A stretch of 64,000 nt of DNA. Origin: an uncultured Prevotellaceae bacterium. GTDB lineage: Bacteria > Bacteroidota > Bacteroidia > Bacteroidales > Bacteroidaceae. The translations under genes were made by a program, and so were the position numbers. The DNA is taken from assembly GCA_945865175.1 (NCBI GenBank), contig CAMBDA010000009.1, forward strand, positions 1 through 64,000, written 5' to 3'. Shown here one piece after another: positions 1 through 7,527 of the stretch. Under the pieces are notes generated by a model. That model saw only the letters and a program-made list of their open reading frames with translations, made no database searches and had not been told where the DNA came from. How positions within the stretch are numbered: the stretch's first letter is position 1; each line of letters begins with the position of its first letter.

Positions 1-475
1 AATACGGCTGCACATCAAAGTTGTTCTCCTCGTCCTTCCAATAACTGTGATAGGTAATGTTAAGCACTCGGTTTTCCTTCATTGCCTCGATGATGGGCTG
101 AAGGTTGCTCTGGCCAGACGGCACGTATTCCAGAATAATGCGGTCTTTGATGCTCTGGCTATTCGCCAATGCATTGCTAACACAGAAAGTGTTGTATAGC
201 CAGGAACGGAGTCCGTTCTTACTAATGTCCTCTTCATTATCAATATAATATCGGTACTCACCACGGTTCTCATTAACGATGTTGATGCCGAACATATCCC
301 AGATGACATAACGCCAGTTGTCGAAGGTGCGCTTGGGAATATCGACCCCTCTGCTGATGTCATCTCGCAGCCACAGCTCGTTCAGTTCTTTGAACGAGAT
401 TTTACGCTTGCGATAGATGGTTTCTATCACCCAGACATATTTGGTTATCAAACTTTGTCCTCTTTCGTTGTCCAT
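1..475 (-). CDS. WYL-domain transcriptional regulator, partial (runs off the left edge)
   Basis: Only the first 158 codons lie in the window, so the C-terminal part is missing. Residues 1-80 read as a winged-helix DNA-binding region (YRKRKISFKELNEL, then an IPKRTFDNWRYVI recognition-helix-like stretch and a wing ending REYRYYI-like). From about residue 125 a WYL core begins (IIEAMKENRVLNITYHSY, then DVQPY). WYL proteins are usually ligand-responsive regulators, often autoregulatory and often next to DNA-repair or phage-defence genes. The ATG at 475 is chosen because a TACTTTTG promoter element lies 19 bases upstream. The gene lies downstream of the SNF2 helicase gene on the same strand, separated by 327 bases that hold a four-unit repeat array. 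The family call is firm; the regulated genes are unknown. Confidence 0.8.
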   Translation of the reverse strand, partial: MDNERGQSLITKYVWVIETIYRKRKISFKELNELWLRDDISRGVDIPKRTFDNWRYVIWDMFGINIVNENRGEYRYYIDNEEDISKNGLRSWLYNTFCVSNALANSQSIKDRIILEYVPSGQSNLQPIIEAMKENRVLNITYHSYWKDEENNFDVQPY

Positions 476-493
476 ATTTCTTTGTTTTTTTTG

Positions 494-501
494 CAAAAGT
501 A
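494..501 (-). promoter_or_regulatory. Putative -7 element (TACTTTTG) of the WYL gene
   Basis: The minus strand reads TACTTTTG, matching the Bacteroidetes TAnnTTTG consensus, 19 bases upstream of the ATG at 475. No well-spaced -33 TTTG is seen; the closest candidate is only about 14 bases away. Confidence 0.5.
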
Positions 502-546
502 TGATAAGGGTACGCCAAACTGTAGCAGAGGTTTGAGAAAAAATAC

Positions 547-634
547 CCCAAAAAAAGTATGTCAACATAAATGGCAAAGTATCTAAAGATAAATGGCAAA
601 GTATGTTTAGATACTTGGCAAGGTATGTTGACAT
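547..634. repeat. Array of four 22-bp direct repeats with nested inverted repeats
   Basis: Four head-to-tail 22-base units start at 547, 569, 591 and 613. Units 2-4 share a TGGCAAAGTAT-like core (GGCAAGGTAT in unit 4), and all four end in an AT dinucleotide at the same place; unit 1 lacks the TGGC. Superimposed on this, the arms form exact inverted repeats: 559-568 with 625-634 (ATGTCAACAT) and 577-587 with 606-616 (AAGTATCTAAA). The spacing of 22 bp places each unit on the same DNA face. The array lies 46-133 bases upstream of the WYL -7 element, so an operator for that regulator is the simplest reading. Bases 635-802 between the array and the helicase stop codon hold nothing recognisable. 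Confidence 0.75.
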
Positions 635-802
635 CCCAAAAACGCAGGATTTCAGCCTTGCGAACAGTATGGGATTTACGGATGGTTTGCATTTCACTCA
701 ATTATTGTCGTTGCTTTATACCATTCGTCCCATATCCTTGCTTTCTGTCCCTGTTCTTTGGAATATTGGCATATGATTATTGTTTCATCGATAAACGGCT
801 TA

Positions 803-3800
803 CTAGCCAAATATCTCATGCAACTCCTTGTTGGACAGTTTGCCAATCCAACTCTCACCTGTAGATACAGTAAGGTCTGCAAGGTGTTTCTTCTCTTGTA
901 TCATTGCATCGATGCGCTCCTCAAAGGTGTTTTGCGTGATGAAGCGATGCACCTGTACGTTTTTATGCTGACCGATACGATATGCTCGGTCGGTGGCCTG
1001 TGCCTCTACTGCAGGGTTCCACCATAGGTCATAGTGTATGACATGAGTTGCAGCAGTGAGATTGAGACCTGTACCGGCAGCTTTGAGTGAGAGGATAAAG
1101 ATGCGGTCGTTGCGGTTGTTCTGGAATCTGTCAACCATCTCCTGACGTTGCTTTAACGAGCATCCACCATGATAGAACATAGGTTCTTCATCAAGGGTGG
1201 TACGGATGAAATGCTGAAGCAGTTCGCCCATTTCGCGGAACTGTGTGAAGACAAGCACCTTCTCGTCTGCATCAATGATACTGCGAAGCATGTCGAGCAA
1301 CATCCCGGTCTTTCCTGACAGTGAAGCGTCCATGCGGTTGTCTTTGAGATACTGAGTCGGGTGGTTACATATTTGTTTCAGTGCAAGCATCATCTGCAGG
1401 ACAAGTCCCTGACGTTGGAAGAGTGTCTGGTTATCTTCTCCCTCCATGCTCTCAATGACGGCCATGCACCTGTTGACGGTTTCTTGGTATAGGGCAGCCT
1501 GTTCTGGTGTGAGCACTGCAAATTCATTGCGCTCAATCTTGTCCGGCAGGTCACTGATGATACTTTTGTCCGTCTTCAACCGGCGCATCATAAAGGGAGC
1601 TGTCACCTTACGGAAACGCTCTGCTACATGAGCGTCACCGTATTTCTGTATCGGCTTTGCGTATGCCTCAGAAAAGTCCTTTGCAGAACCCAGGTAGCCC
1701 TTGTTCGTAAAGTCGATAATACTCCAGAACTCCGACAGACGATTCTCTACTGGTGTTCCGCTCATTGCAATGTGACAATCGGCAGGGATGCTGTGTATCG
1801 CCTTGCTCTGTGCGGTATCACTGTTCTTGATGTTCTGCGCCTCGTCTATAACGAGCACCTGCCATTTCTGTTTCTTCAGTTTGCCGGCATCGGAGCGAAC
1901 CACGCCGTATGTGGAAAGGATAATGTCGGCATCCCTGCAGTCATCGTTCTTCAGGTCGCGTGCCGTACCATGATATACGCCAGTGGTCAGTTGGGGGGCG
2001 AAGCGTTTCACCTCCGACTGCCAGTTATGCAACAAACCTGTTGGCACCACCACAAGGGCTTTTTTCTTGTCCATAGCGCCCTCTTCTTTCATTTTCAATA
2101 GAAGGGTGATGACCTGCAGTGTCTTGCCCAGACCCATGTCATCGGCTATGATACTGCCGAAACCTATCTTCATGTTGCGGTACATCCATGAGAATCCACG
2201 TTCTTGATAAGGCCGCAACTGTGCGTTGATGCCTTCTGGCAGTGGTATGACATGCTGCGTTGTAAACTCACGTATGAGTTCACGCACCTCGTCGGTAAGT
2301 TCTACCGGTGCGCCTTTGTATTCGCCACTCAATGCAGCTTGCAACAGTTCGCCCGGCTTTATCTTTGGCGGAGCATTGAGCACCTTCTGCAGCTTCGCCA
2401 TTGCAGCTTCGTCGATATACACATACTGTTCCTTGAAACGAAGCAGTCCGCTGGCGTGACCGAGCATCTTGTCAAACTCCTCGGGTGAGAGGAATACGTT
2501 GCCTACAGCCACCTGCCAGTTGAAATCAAGCAAATCGCCCATAGACAGGAAACCGTTAGAGCCCTTTCCCTTTGATTTTAGCTTCACCGACATCTGCGGA
2601 CGAATAAGCTTCTGCAATGCCTTTGGCATGATGACATTCACGCCAAGCAGTCGCATGGCAGGGATAACCTGCATGAGGAACGCAGGGAATGTTCGCATTG
2701 TAAACGGAATGCTGTGCTGTCCTTTGTCGTTGATATAGTCATCAAGCCCATCAACGATATCGCAGAGGATAGCAAGCTGGCGTAGAATCTCCAAACGACT
2801 TGATGCGTACGCTTCTTTTGTCATCACATCTTTCAGCGAATAATCATCAGCCAATACGTCAACATCAAAGCCTTCTTTTGTTTCCTCTATGCAGAACGTC
2901 ACTCTATGCTTGTTCTGCATGAAGTATCGGTCAAGCCATGAGCGTATGCCTCCAGGTGTGTTCGTTTCTCCTATGCTGTCAAAGCGCGCGGTTTCGGCAT
3001 TGAAGAACAGGTCAAGGAACAGTTCGTCTTTGCCTTCATGGGAAAGCATCGGAACGAGCAGAGATATTACATGGCTCAAAACCTCCTTGGGCTGTCCTAG
3101 CTTGTCGACAATACTACGTGTGGCATCGTCTATCATGGCAGGTTGCCATACGATGCAGTATGCTTTTTCCTCCTTTGCTTTGGCACGTCCACGTCCTTTG
3201 CTTATCTTTATGTCGTAGTATATCTGAGGAACGATACATCCGTGCGCTATCAGTTGCAGACCACAGATGAGAATGCTACGAAGGGCGATGATGGAATTGT
3301 CGTAGTCACGCAAGAGGTTTATGTTGATGTCAAGCAACTGTTGGAACAGGTATCCCTTTGCCTGGCCGATTGTCACTACACTGCGCTTGTTTATCGGAAC
3401 TATCCTCTTATCATCCTCCAGCTTCTGCTTGTCCTGCAACACCTTTGTCGCTGCCTTGCTTATGTATGTCAGTTCTTTCTGATACGCCAATTGGAAATCC
3501 CCGTTATGACAAAAGGCTGGTGATGATGGCAAGAGATTGGACAGATGTAATGTCAGGTCAGACAACAATGTATAGTCAGGAATCTGCTCCGAGACATCCT
3601 CTAATTGCATGTGCTCCTCATTACCATACACCGCACTGATGTTCTCCACCTCCATCATTTCAGTAGAATCGGCTGCTGTGATGCCACGCTTCTCCAATTC
3701 TTCCAACAGATCCACACCATGGAGTGAGAACACTAAGAACGGATTGTTGTCTATCTCCATGCTTGTCTTGTAGATGACAGCAGCAAGGTGTTTACAGGGC

Positions 3801-4192
3801 ACAGCCCAGTCAGGGCATGAGCATTTCATCTTCAGGTCTTTCCATTGCTTTGGAAACAATGGCATACCTGCCTCTTCCGCCATCTTTGCCAAGGATTCAT
3901 CCAACTGACGGTTGAAAAGCTTGCTCAACACCACAGGTTGCTCCTGTATCAAGTCGATGAGTTTATCAATGTCCTTATCAGAAAACTTCGGCAGCACGAT
4001 CGTCTCGCTGTAGGGTGTGCGACGACTTCCCTTCACTTTTGCACTAATCACATTGCCAGAGAAAGTTAGCTCTTCCACCATTCCATTGCGAGCATACGAA
4101 GCTCCACGCGGAAGTCTGTTGCTATAGTCTATGTTTTTCAGTGCGCCAAGCCATTGCTCACCCCACCAAGTCTTTCCGTATTTCGTTGCCAT
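803..4192 (-). CDS. SWIM zinc-finger SNF2-family DNA helicase/ATPase
   Basis: An 1129-residue Swi2/Snf2 ATPase expected to translocate on double-stranded DNA in the cytoplasm. Residues 124-135 hold the SWIM motif CSCPDWAVPCKH (CxC...CxH zinc ligands). The middle region (about 200-640) has no clear motif and matches the long linker usual in this family. Helicase motif I is DDMGLGKT at 684-691, motif II is DEAQ at 783-786, and the C-terminal helicase lobe contains VLVFTQFREM, the GLNLTAATHVIHYDLWWNPAVEAQATDRAYRIGQ segment split over motifs V and VI, and a normal end. The start MATKYGKTWWGEQW is typical of SWIM helicases. A small ORF with its own promoter lies 91 bases upstream, and a WYL regulator lies downstream on the same strand. 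The family call is certain; the biological role is not known, though repair or anti-phage roles are plausible. Confidence 0.92.
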   Translation of the reverse strand: MATKYGKTWWGEQWLGALKNIDYSNRLPRGASYARNGMVEELTFSGNVISAKVKGSRRTPYSETIVLPKFSDKDIDKLIDLIQEQPVVLSKLFNRQLDESLAKMAEEAGMPLFPKQWKDLKMKCSCPDWAVPCKHLAAVIYKTSMEIDNNPFLVFSLHGVDLLEELEKRGITAADSTEMMEVENISAVYGNEEHMQLEDVSEQIPDYTLLSDLTLHLSNLLPSSPAFCHNGDFQLAYQKELTYISKAATKVLQDKQKLEDDKRIVPINKRSVVTIGQAKGYLFQQLLDININLLRDYDNSIIALRSILICGLQLIAHGCIVPQIYYDIKISKGRGRAKAKEEKAYCIVWQPAMIDDATRSIVDKLGQPKEVLSHVISLLVPMLSHEGKDELFLDLFFNAETARFDSIGETNTPGGIRSWLDRYFMQNKHRVTFCIEETKEGFDVDVLADDYSLKDVMTKEAYASSRLEILRQLAILCDIVDGLDDYINDKGQHSIPFTMRTFPAFLMQVIPAMRLLGVNVIMPKALQKLIRPQMSVKLKSKGKGSNGFLSMGDLLDFNWQVAVGNVFLSPEEFDKMLGHASGLLRFKEQYVYIDEAAMAKLQKVLNAPPKIKPGELLQAALSGEYKGAPVELTDEVRELIREFTTQHVIPLPEGINAQLRPYQERGFSWMYRNMKIGFGSIIADDMGLGKTLQVITLLLKMKEEGAMDKKKALVVVPTGLLHNWQSEVKRFAPQLTTGVYHGTARDLKNDDCRDADIILSTYGVVRSDAGKLKKQKWQVLVIDEAQNIKNSDTAQSKAIHSIPADCHIAMSGTPVENRLSEFWSIIDFTNKGYLGSAKDFSEAYAKPIQKYGDAHVAERFRKVTAPFMMRRLKTDKSIISDLPDKIERNEFAVLTPEQAALYQETVNRCMAVIESMEGEDNQTLFQRQGLVLQMMLALKQICNHPTQYLKDNRMDASLSGKTGMLLDMLRSIIDADEKVLVFTQFREMGELLQHFIRTTLDEEPMFYHGGCSLKQRQEMVDRFQNNRNDRIFILSLKAAGTGLNLTAATHVIHYDLWWNPAVEAQATDRAYRIGQHKNVQVHRFITQNTFEERIDAMIQEKKHLADLTVSTGESWIGKLSNKELHEIFG

Positions 4193-4283
4193 GATTATTC
4201 TTCTGATGTAAATGTACCTCTCAAGGTTTTTTTACTGCAAATAGCTCCCTTTCAATTGCTGCAAGAGTCGGAAATTGAAGCAT

Positions 4284-4472
4284 TTACAACTCCTGTGCAT
4301 CCCAATTGTCCGTTCTTCCTTCATTCATTGGATAATACCCCTCTGTAACCCTCGTTACAACATTACGAACTATTCCTTCCATTTGAACAAAAGAAGGGGG
4401 CTCGCCATTCCATAGAATACCGTTGCCTTGCAGGGCTTCTTCTACTGTCTGTTCGATATCAACTGTTCCCAT
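4284..4472 (-). CDS. Small hypothetical protein upstream of the SNF2 helicase
   Basis: A 62-residue acidic ORF (starts MGTVDIEQTVEEALQGNG, ends WDAQEL) with no recognisable domain, signal peptide or membrane segment. It is kept because a good TATCTTTG promoter element sits 26 bases upstream of its ATG and it is the first ORF on that transcript, 91 bases ahead of the helicase gene, so the two are probably co-transcribed. Composition is protein-like. It could equally be a leader region that is not translated. Confidence 0.45.
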   Translation of the reverse strand: MGTVDIEQTVEEALQGNGILWNGEPPSFVQMEGIVRNVVTRVTEGYYPMNEGRTDNWDAQEL

Positions 4473-4498
4473 TGCTCCGTTTTATGCTTTTCCGGGTG

Positions 4499-4506
4499 CA
4501 AAGATA
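4499..4506 (-). promoter_or_regulatory. Putative -7 element (TATCTTTG) of the small ORF-helicase operon
   Basis: An exact TAnnTTTG match followed by GC on the minus strand, 26 bases from the ATG at 4472. A palindrome lies over the expected -33 region just upstream. Confidence 0.65.
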
Positions 4507-4516
4507 CTACAAATGA

Positions 4517-4532
4517 TTGATATTAGTATCAA
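4517..4532. promoter_or_regulatory. Palindromic operator candidate overlapping the -33 region
   Basis: TTGATA-ttag-TATCAA is a perfect 6-bp inverted repeat with a 4-base spacer, placed 10-25 bases upstream of the TATCTTTG element, where a repressor would cover the -33 region. The remaining stretch 4533-4720 holds nothing recognisable. Confidence 0.4.
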
Positions 4533-4720
4533 CTTTCCCAAAAATGTCCAAAAACAGCCCGATTTTAAGGTAAATGAGTGTGGGTAACTTGCGGTGGAAA
4601 CCCCATCGGCTTGTTGAGGCTGTTAATTTTGTTGTGGGAGGATTTGCCATAGATGGGACGTGTACAGTCTGGGGTGGGGCTGGAGGGCTTCGGTCTTGTG
4701 CTGTGAGGGCGTGAGGATGT

Positions 4721-4761
4721 AAAAAAAAGACGTGTTGCCTGTTTGTAGACAACACGTCTTT
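4721..4761 (-). terminator. Rho-independent terminator of the exbB-exbD operon
   Basis: A perfect 12-bp stem (AAAGACGTGTTG at 4726-4737 with CAACACGTCTTT at 4750-4761) with a 12-base loop. On the minus strand it is followed by eight T (4728-4721). It lies 25 bases beyond the stop of the last exbD gene. Confidence 0.9.
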
Positions 4762-4785
4762 AATGATGATACTAGCGTGTATGAA

Positions 4786-5244
4786 CTAGTTGCGGCGGGA
4801 GGCCGAATAGTTGATACGCAGTGCCCACGACTTGCGGAGCACTTCCTTGATGTCTGTGATAATACCCATCTGGGTGTGCTGGTCGGCCTTGATGGAGATG
4901 GTTTGTTCGGCCTGATTTGTCATACCCTGACGTTCCTGGGCCACAAAATCCATCACTTCGCGAGGCTCGGCATAGCGGTCGTTGAGCTGGATGCGTGTAC
5001 CGCTACCCATCTGTGCACGCAACTGGTCGGTAGGAGGACCTACATAGATGAACGACACAGCTGACTTCTTCTCCAGTTTTTCCAGTTCGGTACCCTGGGG
5101 CACTACGAACTTCACTTTCAGCGTCACCTCACGCATGGTGGTAACAATCATGAAGAAGAACAGAATGGTGAAGATAAGGTCGGGCAGAGATGAGGTGTTC
5201 ATCTCAGGCATTTCGCGCTTTTCTTTTTTCTTGAATCCTGCCAT
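4786..5244 (-). CDS. exbD: ExbD/TolR-type biopolymer transport protein (second copy)
   Basis: A 152-residue inner-membrane protein of the proton-motive-force motor that powers TonB or a related system. A basic N-terminus (MAGFKKKEKREMPEMNTSS) leads into one membrane helix (about 20-40) carrying the family's proton-path aspartate at D22 (SLPDLIF). The periplasmic domain follows, ending INYSASRRN. It starts two bases after the stop of the first exbD, so the genes are translationally linked. It lacks the long insertion seen in its neighbour and is the last gene before a strong terminator. Two divergent ExbD subunits suggest a hetero-dimeric plug in the ExbB ring (inference). Confidence 0.92.
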   Translation of the reverse strand: MAGFKKKEKREMPEMNTSSLPDLIFTILFFFMIVTTMREVTLKVKFVVPQGTELEKLEKKSAVSFIYVGPPTDQLRAQMGSGTRIQLNDRYAEPREVMDFVAQERQGMTNQAEQTISIKADQHTQMGIITDIKEVLRKSWALRINYSASRRN

Positions 5245-5246
5245 AA

Positions 5247-5834
5247 TCAGTTTCCTCCATAATTTTTGGGTTCGGCCTCAGAAATCTTCTGGGGATAATA
5301 TGCGCGGATAGCCACTTTCTGTTCGTCGGTGAGGTTGGCATAGCTGCGTCCGAACTTCTGTCTGGAGAGTTCCTCTCGCAGTTCGTTATAGGCAGCCACG
5401 AGTTCGTTCTGCACCTCGAAATAGATGTTGTATGGCGTTCCACGGTCGGTCTGCACGGAAATCACATGCTTGTCTGTGATGAAGCAGGGGCCCAGGAGGT
5501 CAATCTCCTTGACATGCTTTTCGGGCAGCGAACTTAGATTGTTCTCGTTCTTTACAAACTCCTTTGCACGGGCACGCAGTTCCTTGATGTCCATGACGTC
5601 GTGGTTGACCATCAGCATACCAGCCGCATTCAGACGTACGTTGAGCACGTTTCTCTCCTTCACGTCAATCTGTGCATCTTCCTGGTCTGGATCTGGCGGC
5701 TGCGGGAGGCGTCGCGCAAGACCCATATCGGTGTCCATTGAGGTGGTCACCAGGAAGAAGATAAGCAACATGAAAGAAATGTCAGCTGTTGAACTGGTGT
5801 TCAAACCTGGCATCTTCTTTTTCTTTTTTGCCAT
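5247..5834 (-). CDS. exbD: ExbD/TolR-type biopolymer transport protein (first copy, extended)
   Basis: A 195-residue ExbD: lysine-rich start (MAKKKKKMPGLNTSSTADIS), single membrane helix at about 18-36 with the conserved aspartate (STADISFMLLIFF), then a periplasmic domain. That domain is longer than usual, about 50 residues more than the neighbouring copy, with an ENNLSSLPEKHVKEIDLLG insertion and an extra C-terminal tail (DEQKVAIRAYYPQKISEAEPKNYGGN). It is the third gene of the exbB operon. ExbD works with ExbB to transmit proton flow to TonB; which TonB it serves cannot be told, as tonB lies separately near 10 kb. Confidence 0.93.
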   Translation of the reverse strand: MAKKKKKMPGLNTSSTADISFMLLIFFLVTTSMDTDMGLARRLPQPPDPDQEDAQIDVKERNVLNVRLNAAGMLMVNHDVMDIKELRARAKEFVKNENNLSSLPEKHVKEIDLLGPCFITDKHVISVQTDRGTPYNIYFEVQNELVAAYNELREELSRQKFGRSYANLTDEQKVAIRAYYPQKISEAEPKNYGGN

Positions 5835-5893
5835 ATTCTTTGGATGTTTGATTCAAATGGTTTGTTTACTCTAGCGCTTCAATGGCGTGTGCT

Positions 5894-6379
5894 TCACTTG
5901 CTGGCACTCTTGGTGAGGATGCCAGACATGCTGATGGCCACTGCCAATACGGCTGCGATGGTGAGGATGTAGATGGAGCCGATGAACATGTCGACTACGG
6001 TCACCCAACCGGCAGTTGTGACGGTACCGTCAGCTGCGGTGAAGGGCACTTCGTCCAGACCGGTAACCAGACCTACTGCCAGTGACACAATGAGCAACAG
6101 GATGGTGAACATTGTAATCTTACCGCCTGGCACGCCGGTGGCGGCTGCAGAGTCGTTACCCTTGTTGCTGCGTGCGCTCTTGATTACGCTCCACACGGTG
6201 AGGCCGGCTGTGACGACTACCAGAAGGTACATCAGCCACATGATCAGCTCGGTGAGCTGAGGCTCGTTGTAATCGCCCACGGGGTTGTCATAGCCAATCG
6301 TCAGAAAGGCTCCGAAGCAAACCACGATGATCGCGATACAGAGGGCGAGCACTCGTTTTGATATTACTTGGATTTTCAT
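5894..6379 (-). CDS. Four-helix membrane protein of the exbB-exbD operon
   Basis: A 161-residue protein with four likely membrane helices (about 11-30, 44-66, 88-107 and 127-150) and a glycine/alanine-rich cytoplasmic loop between helices 2 and 3 (KSARSNKGNDSAAATGVPGG). I do not recognise a named family. It sits between exbB (27 bases upstream) and the first exbD (59 bases downstream), a position that suggests an accessory or regulatory subunit of the motor. No charged residue is obvious inside the helices, so it is unlikely to be a proton-conducting subunit. Confidence 0.8.
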   Translation of the reverse strand: MKIQVISKRVLALCIAIIVVCFGAFLTIGYDNPVGDYNEPQLTELIMWLMYLLVVVTAGLTVWSVIKSARSNKGNDSAAATGVPGGKITMFTILLLIVSLAVGLVTGLDEVPFTAADGTVTTAGWVTVVDMFIGSIYILTIAAVLAVAISMSGILTKSASK

Positions 6380-6406
6380 AATAACACGCTTTTTTTGTGG
6401 GGTTGA

Positions 6407-7249
6407 TTATTTCTTGCACTTGGGAGACTTCACGCACATGTCGAGCAGCTCGGCTGCAGACTCTTCCATGCTACCAGTGAGGGCCTCTACGCGAGACAGG
6501 ATATAGTTGTAGAACACCTGCAGAATCAGGGCAACAACGATACCGAAGATGGTGGTGATAAGGGCGACCTTCATACCGCCGGCAACAACGGTGGGGCTGA
6601 TATCACCAGCACGCTGGATGTTATCGAATGCGAGCACCATACCAATCACAGTACCCAAGAATCCCAGAGAGGGAGCCATGGCGATGAACAGGGTAATCCA
6701 AGAGCAGTTCTCCTCCAGATAGGCGCCCTGAACCTCAGCCTCCATGTTGATGGTACGCTCGATGGTGGCGATGTCGTTCTGATTGTCGCTGTTGAGGCAT
6801 TCCAGTGCCTTGCGGCTTACCTGAGCCACAGGACCGCGTGTGCCCTTTGCCTTGGCGATAGCTTCGGTAATCTTGCCAGCGGCAACCAGCTGAGCCAGCT
6901 CGGCAGTAAACTTACGGGTGTTGATTTGAGCAAGGCTCAAGTAGATAACGCGCTCGATACAGAAGGCAAGACCCAGTACCAATGCAACGGCAACGAGTGA
7001 CATAAAGCCGGCGTCACCTTCGATGAACTTTGTCTTCAGTGCCTTGTGGATACCTTCTGATTCTTCTTCCACCACGGGTGCAGCCTCTTCGGGTGCGGCA
7101 GCTTCTTCTACTGCGGCTGTGTCAGCGGCAAGGGTGTCAACAACGGTTGTGTCGGGGGCCTGAGCCTCCTCTTCCTGAGCCATTACGGTTGAAGTTGCTC
7201 CGAACGAGCAAGCGGCAACCATCGCAACAATTGCAAATAACTTTTTCAT
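6407..7249 (-). CDS. exbB: MotA/TolQ/ExbB proton-channel family protein
   Basis: A 280-residue inner-membrane proton channel subunit. It has a signal peptide (MKKLFAIVAMVAACSFGATS.. cleaved near VMAQ, residue 25) followed by an unusual acidic and alanine-rich periplasmic segment at 25-65 (many E, D, T and P). Membrane helices follow at about 80-103, 190-210 and 225-250. The helix at about 190-210 includes the family core APSLGFLGTVIGMV, and the next contains ALITTIFGIVVALI. The first gene of a four-gene operon with a membrane protein and two exbD genes. The signal peptide plus extended N-terminus is typical of Bacteroidetes ExbB. Confidence 0.94.
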   Translation of the reverse strand: MKKLFAIVAMVAACSFGATSTVMAQEEEAQAPDTTVVDTLAADTAAVEEAAAPEEAAPVVEEESEGIHKALKTKFIEGDAGFMSLVAVALVLGLAFCIERVIYLSLAQINTRKFTAELAQLVAAGKITEAIAKAKGTRGPVAQVSRKALECLNSDNQNDIATIERTINMEAEVQGAYLEENCSWITLFIAMAPSLGFLGTVIGMVLAFDNIQRAGDISPTVVAGGMKVALITTIFGIVVALILQVFYNYILSRVEALTGSMEESAAELLDMCVKSPKCKK

Positions 7250-7310
7250 TGTGTGTAGTTTTTTAAATTAATTAATGTTATTATTTTGTTTTTTTTCTTC
7301 TTTATACTTG

Positions 7311-7398
7311 CGGAGAGAACAGGATTCGAACCTGCGAACCGCTTTTGACGGTTACACGCTTTCCAGGCGTGCCTCTTCAACCACTCGAGCACCTCTCC
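7311..7398 (-). tRNA. tRNA-Ser (anticodon GGA)
   Basis: The minus strand folds into an 88-base class II tRNA: acceptor GGAGAGG paired with the 3' end TTCTCTCC plus discriminator G, anticodon stem CACGC/GCGTG with loop CTGGAAA (anticodon GGA at 7362-7364), a long variable arm (ACCGTC...AGCGGT region) and T arm GCAGGTTCGAATCCTGT. CCA is not encoded. It reads UCC and UCU codons. It lies between tatD and exbB, all on the same strand. Confidence 0.97.
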
Positions 7399-7447
7399 AA
7401 TGCCATTTTATCGCCTCATAAAATGAGGTATTACGCTTTTTCGAATA

Positions 7448-7455
7448 CAAAAATA
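7448..7455 (-). promoter_or_regulatory. Putative -7 element (TATTTTTG) for tRNA-Ser
   Basis: TATTTTTG on the minus strand fits TAnnTTTG and lies 50 bases before the tRNA 5' end. A short hairpin (CCTCAT-aaa-ATGAGG) occupies the leader at about 7407-7421. Confidence 0.4.
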
Positions 7456-7506
7456 TTCTTTTTTTTGTATAACTCCATATCTTTTAGCAAAAAAAATCAC
7501 TGAATG

Positions 7507-7527
7507 CACTTTTTTTATCAAAAAGTG
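7507..7527 (-). terminator. Weak hairpin after tatD
   Basis: CACTTTTT (7507-7514) and AAAAAGTG (7520-7527) form an 8-bp stem within the last bases around the tatD stop region. There is no clean run of T directly after it on the minus strand, so termination here is uncertain. Confidence 0.3.

Noticed and set aside
547..634. CRISPR array
   Set aside because: The units are directly adjacent 22-mers with no unique spacers and only four copies, and there is no cas gene.
402..701. 99-residue minus ORF across the WYL start and the repeat array
   Set aside because: It overlaps the WYL gene start in another frame and the repeats; it is rich in F, Y and C and not protein-like.
4507..4755. 82-residue minus ORF between exbD and the small ORF
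   Set aside because: It overlaps the terminator hairpin and the palindromic promoter region and looks non-coding.
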